DNA of 64,000 nucleotides. It comes from Epilithonimonas lactis (GTDB lineage: Bacteria > Bacteroidota > Bacteroidia > Flavobacteriales > Weeksellaceae). The position numbers were made by a program, and so were the translations under genes. Below, in pieces: positions 57,274-64,000 of this stretch. The stretch is from assembly GCF_900110605.1 (NCBI RefSeq), contig NZ_FOFI01000003.1:806001-870000 (forward strand). The letters run 5' to 3'. The notes beneath the pieces are model-generated. The model did no database searches and was not told where the DNA came from. It was given only the letters and a program-made list of their open reading frames with translations. Numbering within the stretch: position 1 is the stretch's first letter; every line of letters begins with the position of its first letter.

Positions 57274-57972
57274 TTAGCAGATCAAGAGCAGTCGGTATTC
57301 GCCATCGTTCTCTTTCGGTGCTCTGTGGATGCAGGGCAAAACCTTTTGCTCAGGATTGTCGACAGCCAATTTCCAGAGATGACCTTGTCCCAAATTAACC
57401 GGAACAGCATCAGGCTTCGGCTCATAATGGAGGTCAAAATAATTTTCTTCCAAAAACGCTTCAAAGCCTTGCTCGGAACCTTGATATAAATGTCCCAGTT
57501 TTTCCCGGATCTCTGGAATCAAGATCTTTTGAGTTGCCTGGTTATTAGGTAAAATATCACTGGCTGCACCAGCATAAGTACACAAAAAGGTACTCGTCCC
57601 AACAGGTGAACGATCGACGTGGAAAGAATAAACATCGGTCGAAATGAAATCAAACTCATCATCGCGTTCATAATTCTTCAGCAAATTGAGTGATGGCTGC
57701 GCGCCAAAATCGGACAGCAATTGTAGATCTTTGAGAATAATATCTCTCGCTGCATTGCCATTCCCGGATAACTTCAAAGCCAAAAGATCTTTCGCCGTGA
57801 CCTCTGTGATATTTTCTTCCAACCGAAGTTTGGAGACTATTTCTTTAAAATCCCCGACCAAATCCCTTTGCCAGCAAACCGCGTTGATCGCATCTTCAAA
57901 ATTCGTGTTTACAAGCTCAGCAAAAGAAGAGACCTTTGCCATCTGTTGACGGTCCGGAATTCTATCGTTCAT
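57274..57972 (-). CDS. DUF1826 family protein
   Basis: A 232-residue cytoplasmic protein matching DUF1826 (FHVDRSPVGTSTFLCTYAGAASDILPN, GHLWKLAVDNPEQKVLPCIHRAP). Function is not established; family members are sometimes linked to zinc metabolism. It is divergent from a Crp-family regulator 113 bp upstream. Confidence 0.82.
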   Translation of the reverse strand: MNDRIPDRQQMAKVSSFAELVNTNFEDAINAVCWQRDLVGDFKEIVSKLRLEENITEVTAKDLLALKLSGNGNAARDIILKDLQLLSDFGAQPSLNLLKNYERDDEFDFISTDVYSFHVDRSPVGTSTFLCTYAGAASDILPNNQATQKILIPEIREKLGHLYQGSEQGFEAFLEENYFDLHYEPKPDAVPVNLGQGHLWKLAVDNPEQKVLPCIHRAPKENDGEYRLLLIC

Positions 57973-58085
57973 ATTAAAAGTATATCTATAATGACTACAA
58001 AACTAACATATAACTTTAAAATCATCACTGCGGCGATTTATAAATGATAACTTTACAGTAATTTAAAAATTGTTTACGAAAGCTT

Positions 58086-58664
58086 ATGTTTGATGTTCTA
58101 ATATCCCACATTCAGGAAAAAGTCGATATCACAACGGCGGAAATTGAATTGTTGAAATCATTCTTCAATCAGAAAAAACTCAATAAAAAGGAATATCTAT
58201 TGCAAGAAGGACAGATCTGTAGAGATCTTACATTCGTCAGCAAAGGCATTCTAAAATCTTATATTCTGGATGACAAGGGAAATGAGCGCATCAATCTTTT
58301 CGCATTTGAAGGTTGGTGGATCTCAGACTTCAATAGTTTCCTTAATGAAGAAAAAGCGTACCTTAATATAGATGCGATCGAGGAATCTGAGTTATTAACC
58401 ATAAGTCGTGAAAACTATGAAGCACTGACTTTAAAGATTCCTATTATGGATCGGTATTTCAGAATACTTTACCAAAATAGCCTGGTCACAAAAGACCAAA
58501 GATTGGTGATTTCCAATAATTTCACAGCAGAAGAAAAATATCTTCAATTATTGGAGAGCAATCCCAAGATCACCCAAAAACTTTCGCACAGCTTGATTGC
58601 ATCTTACCTTGGCTTAAGTCCTGAAACCATTAGCCGAATACGAAAGAAAATTGCTTTGAAATAA
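58086..58664 (+). CDS. Crp/Fnr-family regulator
   Basis: 192 residues: cNMP-binding-like beta roll (KEYLLQEGQICRDLTFVSKG, FAFEGWWISDFNSFLNEEK) and a C-terminal helix-turn-helix (HSLIASYLGLSPETISRIRKKI). The effector is unknown; the phosphate-binding cassette is not conserved enough for cAMP. It precedes the SDR gene by 93 bp and probably controls it. Confidence 0.93.
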   Translation: MFDVLISHIQEKVDITTAEIELLKSFFNQKKLNKKEYLLQEGQICRDLTFVSKGILKSYILDDKGNERINLFAFEGWWISDFNSFLNEEKAYLNIDAIEESELLTISRENYEALTLKIPIMDRYFRILYQNSLVTKDQRLVISNNFTAEEKYLQLLESNPKITQKLSHSLIASYLGLSPETISRIRKKIALK

Positions 58665-58757
58665 TTCTCCATTTGATTCACATCAAGACCAACTCATGAT
58701 CTACATCAAGTTTTTTTGGTGCCGATGAGCCTAACTTTGTAGTCAAATAATTTAATT

Positions 58758-59825
58758 ATGGAAAATATTGCATTGGTTGTCGGCGCTACCGGTATCACGG
58801 GAAGCAATCTCGCGCAGGAACTGATCTCAAATGGTTGGACGACTTACGGATTGGCAAGAAATCCGAATACCAACATTTCGGGTTTGATTTCTGTAAAAGC
58901 GGATCTTTTAGATGTAGAAAACCTTGAAGCAGCCTTGGAACAAATCTCCCCTACTCATATATTCTTCACGACGTGGATGAGAAATGACACCGAGGAAGAA
59001 AACATCAAAGTGAATAGTGCGCTGGTAAGAAATCTACTAAATGTTCTATCTCCTAAAAAAAGCATTCAGCATGTCGCGCTGGTGACTGGATTGAAACATT
59101 ACCTAGGACCTTTTGAAGCTTATGCAAAATCAGGAGCTTTGCCAGAAACACCTTTGCGTGAAGAGCAACCACGTTTGGAATATCCTAACTTCTATTACGC
59201 ACAGGAAGACGCGGTCTATGAAGCTGCGGAGCGGGATGGTTTCAGTTGGAGCATTCACAGGCCTCATACTGTTATTGGATACGCAGTTGGTAATCTGATG
59301 AATATGGGAACTACTCTGGCAATCTATGCAAGCATTTGCAAAGAAACTGGTAGAAAATTCATTTTCCCCGGCTCATTTGCACAATGGAATGGTTTGTCTG
59401 ATGTGACCGACGCCAGAATCTTAGCCAAACAATTACTTTGGGCATCGACCACAGAAGCTGCAAAGGATCAAGCTTTCAATATTACAAACGGCGATGTGTT
59501 CCGATGGAAATGGCTTTGGGAAAAAATTGCAAATCACTTCCAAATCGATTTTGAAGGTTTTGAAAATGAGATGCGACCACTTGAAAAAGAACTTCAAAAT
59601 GATGAGGAACTTTGGAAGAATATTGCCGAAAAGTATAATCTTAAAGAAAATAAGCTATCTCGAATTGCTTCCGCTTGGCATACAGACCTGGACCTTGGAA
59701 GACCAATCGAGGTCATGACAGATATGGCCAAAAGTAGAAAGCTGGGCTTCACCAATTTCCAAAGTACATTGGATTCCTTCACTGATCTTTTTGAGAAATT
59801 AAAAGAAGAAAAAATAATCCCTTAA
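58758..59825 (+). CDS. PRISE-type short-chain reductase
   Basis: 355 residues with the Rossmann motif VGATGITGSNLAQELI and Thr/Tyr-type PRISE signatures (TTWMRNDTEEEN, NFYYAQEDAVYEAA, WSIHRPHTVIGYAVGN). These enzymes reduce activated enones with NADPH. Cytoplasmic. Downstream of a Crp-family regulator; a terminator follows. Confidence 0.9.
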   Translation: MENIALVVGATGITGSNLAQELISNGWTTYGLARNPNTNISGLISVKADLLDVENLEAALEQISPTHIFFTTWMRNDTEEENIKVNSALVRNLLNVLSPKKSIQHVALVTGLKHYLGPFEAYAKSGALPETPLREEQPRLEYPNFYYAQEDAVYEAAERDGFSWSIHRPHTVIGYAVGNLMNMGTTLAIYASICKETGRKFIFPGSFAQWNGLSDVTDARILAKQLLWASTTEAAKDQAFNITNGDVFRWKWLWEKIANHFQIDFEGFENEMRPLEKELQNDEELWKNIAEKYNLKENKLSRIASAWHTDLDLGRPIEVMTDMAKSRKLGFTNFQSTLDSFTDLFEKLKEEKIIP

Positions 59826-59839
59826 AAATTTGATCAAAT

Positions 59840-59877
59840 AAAAAACCGAGTTCTATTGAATTGAGCTCGGTTTTTAT
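59840..59877 (+). terminator. Terminator after PRISE reductase
   Basis: AAAACCGAG and CTCGGTTTT arms at about 59841-59873 with a T tail. Confidence 0.8.
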
Positions 59878-59945
59878 GTAAATAAGAAATCCTTTCCCCA
59901 CGCAAGGAAAAGGATCAATCAATTTCTCATCATTTTGTTTGATAA

Positions 59946-60758
59946 TTATGGTTTAATAAAAAGTCCTGCAATTGCAGCGGCATCGCTACCACTAAGAACT
60001 TCATCATAAGCAGCCGAGCCAGCTTCAGCACCAAATGCCGTCGCTGTATTAAAACCAGCTTGTACAGTGACACCTTCCCCAGCATACACAGGATTGGTTG
60101 CGCTAGGCATGTTACCACCGTTTGCCAATTCTATCCAGCCTTTCTGAGCTCTCATTCTTCTTACCTGAGAAGCGTGTCTTGCTTCCACAGAATGAATCTG
60201 AAGTGCAGCTGTCAAAACATCTTTGTTGGACATCACGTTTCCAGCTTGTCCTTTGTAGGCTCTTACGCCGGTATCTTCAAAAGCCTGAGCCAAGATCATA
60301 AATGTTTGATAATCATCCATTGGCGCAAAACTTCCGCCTGCTGTAAAATCAAAATTTGGTTTCGCTCCAGGCGTTTCGCCCAAAGAGGTCAAGGCGGTTT
60401 TTAGGAATGCAACGTGTGCTGTCTCATGTTTCGAGATGGTCTGGAAAACCACTCTATCTGCAGCAGGGATCAACCCAGCTTTTGCCAGACCTTGTGCGTA
60501 GTAGTCGTCTTCTAAATATTCTAATGTCAAAGCCAATTGCAAAGCATCCGTCAAAGGACTTTTGAACATGGTGGCAGATGTACTTGTAGTTTCTGCTTTT
60601 GCAGTTGTTGACATCAAACCTGCTAATCCAAGTGGAACAGAGGCAACAGCCGCTTTTTTACCAAAATCAGCAATGCTGGATAAAGTTTGTAATCTTGTAG
60701 CTTCTCCTGTGAAGAATTTGTCGTTGGAGAGCTTATCTAATATTCTAAGAATGTTCAT
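59946..60758 (-). CDS. Ferritin-like domain protein A
   Basis: 270 residues. A signal-like segment (AVASVPLGLAGLMSTTAKAE) is followed by a four-helix ferritin-like domain with carboxylate/His ligands: LTLEYLEDDYYAQG, TISKHETAHVAFL, LAQAFEDTGVRAY, HSVEARHASQVR. It is likely an exported di-iron protein (desiccation-related or ferritin_2 group). Cotranscribed with the paralogue 29 bp upstream. Activity unknown. Confidence 0.85.
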   Translation of the reverse strand: MNILRILDKLSNDKFFTGEATRLQTLSSIADFGKKAAVASVPLGLAGLMSTTAKAETTSTSATMFKSPLTDALQLALTLEYLEDDYYAQGLAKAGLIPAADRVVFQTISKHETAHVAFLKTALTSLGETPGAKPNFDFTAGGSFAPMDDYQTFMILAQAFEDTGVRAYKGQAGNVMSNKDVLTAALQIHSVEARHASQVRRMRAQKGWIELANGGNMPSATNPVYAGEGVTVQAGFNTATAFGAEAGSAAYDEVLSGSDAAAIAGLFIKP

Positions 60759-60787
60759 AATAGTAAATTTTTGAAATTAATAATGAA

Positions 60788-61498
60788 TTAAATACCTCTC
60801 TCTTTCCAGGTAAATGGTGTTTTGAAGAAGCTGCCTGCTGCTGCCACGATGTCTTTCGGTTCTTTTGCCGCATCCAATCCCATGGCATTGATCACATCAT
60901 CGCCTGAGAAATCCGCAGATTTTGGATTGATAAGGTCTCTGATGGCTGAGGCATGTCTTGCTTCTACGGAAACAATTTTTCCGGCAAGTACTAGATAGTC
61001 AGGGTTGGTGATATATTTACCTGCGCCGTTGTAAGCTGCTACACCAGTATCTTCCAAGGCTTTTGCTGTTGCAAGCACAGAAGCTCTATTTTTGAAGTCG
61101 ACACCGTTATATTGAAATTCCAAAGTTGGCAATAGGCTATTAGGAGCGGCGCCGCCAATGGCTGCTTTGAAGAAATCCCTGTGGATCACTTCATGATGGT
61201 AAAGATCTGTGAAGACCTGTCTTTCAGCATCTGAGATCCCTGTATAGAAACTGTTGACTACTTTGCTGTAGAAATCTGCTTCCAATTGTTCCAAAGCGTA
61301 GGCGTAATTCAAAACACCTACATCGCCTGTTCCAAGGTCAAATACATTGTTGCCTGGATCGATGATCAGATCATCGTCATTACAACCTACGAGTGCAAGG
61401 CCTGCGATCGCTAGACCAACACCGCTTAGTTTCAAAAAGTTTCTTCTGTTGGTATCCAAGGTGGCTGCACCATTGGAGACGCTAATTGTTTTTTTCAT
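60788..61498 (-). CDS. Ferritin-like domain protein B, Tat-type lipoprotein
   Basis: 236 residues. N-terminus NRRNFLKLSGVGLAIAGLAL with a lipobox LVGC: a twin-arginine-like lipoprotein signal. The ferritin-like domain has YALEQLEADFYSKV, YHHEVIHRDFFKA, KALEDTGVAAY and VSVEARHASAI. Paralogue of the downstream gene, divergent outside the ligand motifs. A terminator separates it from the fasciclin gene. Confidence 0.87.
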   Translation of the reverse strand: MKKTISVSNGAATLDTNRRNFLKLSGVGLAIAGLALVGCNDDDLIIDPGNNVFDLGTGDVGVLNYAYALEQLEADFYSKVVNSFYTGISDAERQVFTDLYHHEVIHRDFFKAAIGGAAPNSLLPTLEFQYNGVDFKNRASVLATAKALEDTGVAAYNGAGKYITNPDYLVLAGKIVSVEARHASAIRDLINPKSADFSGDDVINAMGLDAAKEPKDIVAAAGSFFKTPFTWKERGI

Positions 61499-61528
61499 AA
61501 TATTATTTTTAAAGTTTGGTTTTAAAAA

Positions 61529-61561
61529 ATTGAAAAACCAGCATAAGAGCTATGCTGGTTT
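61529..61561 (-). terminator. Fasciclin gene terminator
   Basis: AAACCAGCATA (61535-61545) pairs with TATGCTGGTTT (61551-61561), with T-rich sequence after it on the minus strand. Confidence 0.85.
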
Positions 61562-61571
61562 CAGATAATTA

Positions 61572-62144
61572 TTACGGCATCAGAACAGTATCGATCACGT
61601 GGATCACGCCATTGGACTGATTCACATCAGCGATGGTCACTTTCGCGCTTGTTCCTTTTGCATCTTTTACGTACAAGTCATTTCCTTTGGTCCAGAATGT
61701 CAATTCTTCACCTTCTACAGTTTTCATCGGTGCTTTTCCGTTGCCTGCTTTCACTGCTGCCCAGATCTGTTTTGCATTGTATTTCCCTGCTAAAACGTGA
61801 TAGGTCAATATTTTGGTCAAAGTTTCTTTATTCTCTGGTTTCACAAGGCTTTCTACAGTTCCCGCAGGAAGTTTTGCAAAAGCTGCGTCTGTTGGTGCCA
61901 AAACAGTGAATGGCCCTTTTCCCTGTAAAGTTTCCACCAATCCTGCTGCTTTCACTGCGGCAACAAGTGTTGTGTGGTCTTTGGAGTTCATTGCGTTTTC
62001 AACAATATTTTTTGAAGGATACATAGCGGCACCGCCCACCATTACTGTTTTTTCTTTCATTGCCTGTGCAGCTACATTTCCACTGAATGCAAAAAATGAT
62101 AATGCGATCATTCCGAAGGCTGCGATTTTAGTTCTTGAGTTCAT
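61572..62144 (-). CDS. Secreted fasciclin (FAS1) domain protein
   Basis: 190 residues: signal peptide (ending NVAAQ) and one FAS1 domain with H1 ([19 protein letters not shown]) and H2 ([21 protein letters not shown]) motifs. Such proteins mediate surface adhesion or matrix interactions. It lies near an ECF sigma/anti-sigma pair and MsrB. Confidence 0.93.
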   Translation of the reverse strand: MNSRTKIAAFGMIALSFFAFSGNVAAQAMKEKTVMVGGAAMYPSKNIVENAMNSKDHTTLVAAVKAAGLVETLQGKGPFTVLAPTDAAFAKLPAGTVESLVKPENKETLTKILTYHVLAGKYNAKQIWAAVKAGNGKAPMKTVEGEELTFWTKGNDLYVKDAKGTSAKVTIADVNQSNGVIHVIDTVLMP

Positions 62145-62255
62145 TTTGTTTATTTTATATTAATATTTTGTGAGTGTTAATTGCAGTTACGAGGTTGGTT
62201 TGTCTTTGGATTGAAAAAATTAAAAATAAATCACAAACAACTGTAAATCAATCGA

Positions 62256-62771
62256 TTATTTTTTAACAATCGGAACAAAGTCCAAACAGACCGAGTTCAT
62301 ACAGAATCGTTTTCCCGTTGGTGCAGGTCCATCATCGAAGATATGTCCCAAGTGAGAATCACATCTTCCGCAGAGCACTTCTGTTCTTACCATATTATGA
62401 GAATCATCTTTTTTGTAGATGACACTATTTTTGCGAATCGGTTCGTAGAATGATGGCCAGCCGCAAGTTGTCGCGAACTTGGAAGTCGAAAGGAACAAGG
62501 CATTTCCACAAACGGCGCAGTAATAAGTACCTTTTTCATCAAACTCATAGAACTTTCCGGTGAAGGCTGTTTCGGTTGCGGCCTCTCTTGCGACCTGATA
62601 CAGTTCTGGTTTCAGGATCTTCTTCCATTCTGCATTGGAAACTTTCAGTTTTGCAGTTTCAGTCTTTGAGTAGTATGGATTTTTGGTCTTGAAGTTGGCT
62701 GACTGTGCCGCGATGTTCCCGTGCATCAAAGCGACGGAACTGACGAGGAATATTTTTTTAAGCTTTTTCAT
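62256..62771 (-). CDS. msrB: Peptide-methionine (R)-S-oxide reductase, exported
   Basis: 171 residues with a signal peptide (FLVSSVALMHGNIAAQ). Zinc cysteines CAVCG and CGRCDSHLGH, catalytic Cys in KRFCMNSVCLDF, and the CGWPSFYEPI segment. It repairs methionine sulfoxide in envelope proteins. The exported form is less common than the cytoplasmic form. Confidence 0.94.
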   Translation of the reverse strand: MKKLKKIFLVSSVALMHGNIAAQSANFKTKNPYYSKTETAKLKVSNAEWKKILKPELYQVAREAATETAFTGKFYEFDEKGTYYCAVCGNALFLSTSKFATTCGWPSFYEPIRKNSVIYKKDDSHNMVRTEVLCGRCDSHLGHIFDDGPAPTGKRFCMNSVCLDFVPIVKK

Positions 62772-62873
62772 TGTCGTACTATTTTATAGTTACTTACGAC
62801 AGATGTAGAAATTTGGTTTTAGTTTGAATGGACGAGTGTATCAATAAGAAGGGAAAAGCCTCTACTTTGCGAA

Positions 62874-62992
62874 GCGCGCCCCGGCTTGAGTGGAGCTCTT
62901 TTTGTCATTGCGATGGTACAAAATTTCTTTGAACGACCTTCCGTGGTTCGCAATGGCAAAAAAGCGGGAACGGAAGACGGATAAAGGCGCCC
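62874..62992 (-). repeat. Structured dispersed repeat, copy B
   Basis: Minus strand begins GGGCGCCTTTATCCGTCTTC and ends CCGGGGCGCGC. The core TTTTTGTCATTGCG pairs with CGCAATGGCAAAAA (one wobble). It shares its layout with 17471-17576. It fills most of the 304-bp gap between msrB and the sigma factor; the rest shows no gene. Confidence 0.65.
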
Positions 62993-63070
62993 AAATCATC
63001 ACATTAAATAAAATAAAATGCTGAAAATTCAACAAATTCAAAAAATAAATCATTATTGGTATAATTTTTC

Positions 63071-63078
63071 TATATTTG
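63071..63078 (+). promoter_or_regulatory. Candidate -7 element at the sigma-factor start
   Basis: TATATTTG matches TAnnTTTG and overlaps the annotated TTG start at 63076. If used, transcription would begin after that codon and translation must start downstream. Confidence 0.45.
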
Positions 63079-63645
63079 ATCAGTAAATCACTAATTATTA
63101 AAACAACCTATTCCGAGGAAGAACTTTTGGAACTGCTCAGAAAGAAGAGCGAATCAGGTTTCAAATACTTATACAACCACTATTCCGGTGCGCTGTATGG
63201 TGTTATTTTTCGGATAGTGCAATCCAAAGAGTATACTGAGGAAATAATCCAAGATGTCTTTGTCAAGATATGGAACTCCATCCATCAATATGACGTTGTC
63301 AAAGGCCGATTCTACACCTGGATGATCAACATTGCGCGGAATACCGCCATTGATTATCTGAAATCCAAATCTTTCCAGAACGAACTTAAAAACCAATCCC
63401 TTCCAGATTTCGTATATAACAGTACGGAACTCTCAACGACGAATAAGTCGTCGGATTTCATTGGTTTTACAGATGTTTTGTGTAATTTGGAATCCGATAA
63501 GCGGGAAATGATAGATCTGGCCTATTATCAGGGTTATACCCAAAGTGAAATATCTGAAAAACTTAAAATCCCGTTGGGTACCATTAAGACCAAGATGCGA
63601 ACTGCACTTGTGAAACTGAAAGATCTCTTAAAAGATTATAAATAA
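63076..63645 (+). CDS. ECF-family RNA polymerase sigma factor
   Basis: 189 residues with the TTG start. Region 2: FKYLYNHYSGALYGVIFRIVQ and EEIIQDVFVKIWNSIHQYD. Region 4: YYQGYTQSEISEKLKIPLGTIKTKMRTAL. No ATG precedes the conserved part, so the start is uncertain; translation may begin near residue 8-10 (TTYSEEELL). The anti-sigma factor follows by 1 bp. Confidence 0.9.
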   Translation: MISKSLIIKTTYSEEELLELLRKKSESGFKYLYNHYSGALYGVIFRIVQSKEYTEEIIQDVFVKIWNSIHQYDVVKGRFYTWMINIARNTAIDYLKSKSFQNELKNQSLPDFVYNSTELSTTNKSSDFIGFTDVLCNLESDKREMIDLAYYQGYTQSEISEKLKIPLGTIKTKMRTALVKLKDLLKDYK

Positions 63646-63646
63646 A

Positions 63647-64000
63647 GTGAACATAGAAGAATACATATCATCCGGAATCTTAGAATCTTATATTCTAGGT
63701 CTTGCTTCTCCCGAGGAGGCAGGCATTTTGGAGTGTGTCATGAAGAACAGTGCTGAGGTGAGATCAGCATATGAGGAAGCACAAAAAACTTTGGAAGATC
63801 TGGCCACAGCACAAGCTGTAACACCGCCTGAAGATCTGGAAACCAAAATTTGGGCCAAACTGAAACAGGAAGAAACTGTTGAAGAAGTAAAGCCCGTTGT
63901 TCTAGAAAAACCAGATCCTAAACTAGGAGAAATTACTCAGGAGATTTATCCGAACAAAGCAGTCAATTGGCAGAAATATGCGATTGCGGCTTCTGTTCTT
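63647..64000 (+). CDS. Anti-sigma factor, partial (runs off window)
   Basis: Open from GTG 63647 to the window end, 118 codons. The N-terminal SGILESYILGLASPEEAGILE resembles the RskA-type anti-sigma N-terminus; an acidic Pro-rich region then leads towards a presumed membrane helix (YAIAASVL at the edge). It should hold the ECF sigma factor at the membrane. Regulon genes are inferred only by proximity. Confidence 0.85.
   Translation, partial: MNIEEYISSGILESYILGLASPEEAGILECVMKNSAEVRSAYEEAQKTLEDLATAQAVTPPEDLETKIWAKLKQEETVEEVKPVVLEKPDPKLGEITQEIYPNKAVNWQKYAIAASVL

Overview
The window is a chromosomal segment of a Bacteroidota bacterium, most likely Flavobacteriales/Weeksellaceae (Chryseobacterium-like). 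The evidence is type IX secretion sorting domains, the 51-residue DUF4295 protein behind rpmB-rpmG, a long signal peptidase I with an extra N-terminal membrane domain, TAnnTTTG-type promoter elements and the lack of Shine-Dalgarno sequences. There is no rRNA, CRISPR array or prophage.

Layout. 1-7014 is an accessory redox cluster: three consecutive aldo/keto reductases, an NTF2-like protein, an alpha/beta hydrolase, a flavodoxin and a carboxymuconolactone-decarboxylase-like protein on the minus strand, divergent from an AraC-type regulator. Both the regulator and the hydrolase carry a single-base frameshift. A 17-bp sequence repeated before the two minus-strand units may be the regulator's operator. 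An IS1-like transposase (7118-7837) and tRNA-Asp (8057-8130) close this region. 8270-9826 holds thioredoxin and a cysteine desulfurase. 9878-13616 is a compact minus-strand cluster, UbiA-type phosphoribosyltransferase / DprE1-like / DprE2-like / HAD phosphatase, with the full enzyme complement expected for a polyprenyl-phosphate-linked arabinose donor; this is the most interesting pathway in the window. 13704-17345 encodes an OmpA lipoprotein, a lipocalin-like lipoprotein, a subtilase and a WbqC-like protein. 17586-22518 is the conserved parA-parB-DUF5683-dapB-lepB block. TonB and a PDZ aspartyl protease follow.

25588-33842 is housekeeping (recR, folA, trmB, tsf) mixed with surface proteins (glutamine cyclotransferase, a type B T9SS protein). 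34082-38691 holds two unknown secreted proteins, a deoxynucleoside kinase, an ArsC-like protein, rpmB-rpmG-DUF4295, ftsY and a GlsB-like protein. 38815-41742 is a large secreted zinc metalloprotease with a T9SS type A tail. 41813-47598 carries coaE, an MBL hydrolase, a PaiB-like protein, ruvB and membrane proteins. purA and asnB are divergent around 49.3 kb. 51313-57070 holds an orphan gene between twin terminators, ridA, lptD and an amidase. tRNA-Glu, DUF1826, a Crp-family regulator and a PRISE-type reductase follow. The end (59946-64000) has two ferritin-like proteins, a fasciclin protein, a secreted MsrB, and an ECF sigma factor with its anti-sigma factor.

Non-coding patterns stand out. 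At least seven loci carry 7-bp-period repeats, each with a different unit, and each ends within about 10 bp of a start codon (HAD, dprE2-like, lepB, parB, deoxynucleoside kinase, ftsY, ruvB). Two copies of a roughly 110-bp structured repeat lie at 17471-17576 and 62874-62992. Most operons end in strong hairpin-plus-T terminators.
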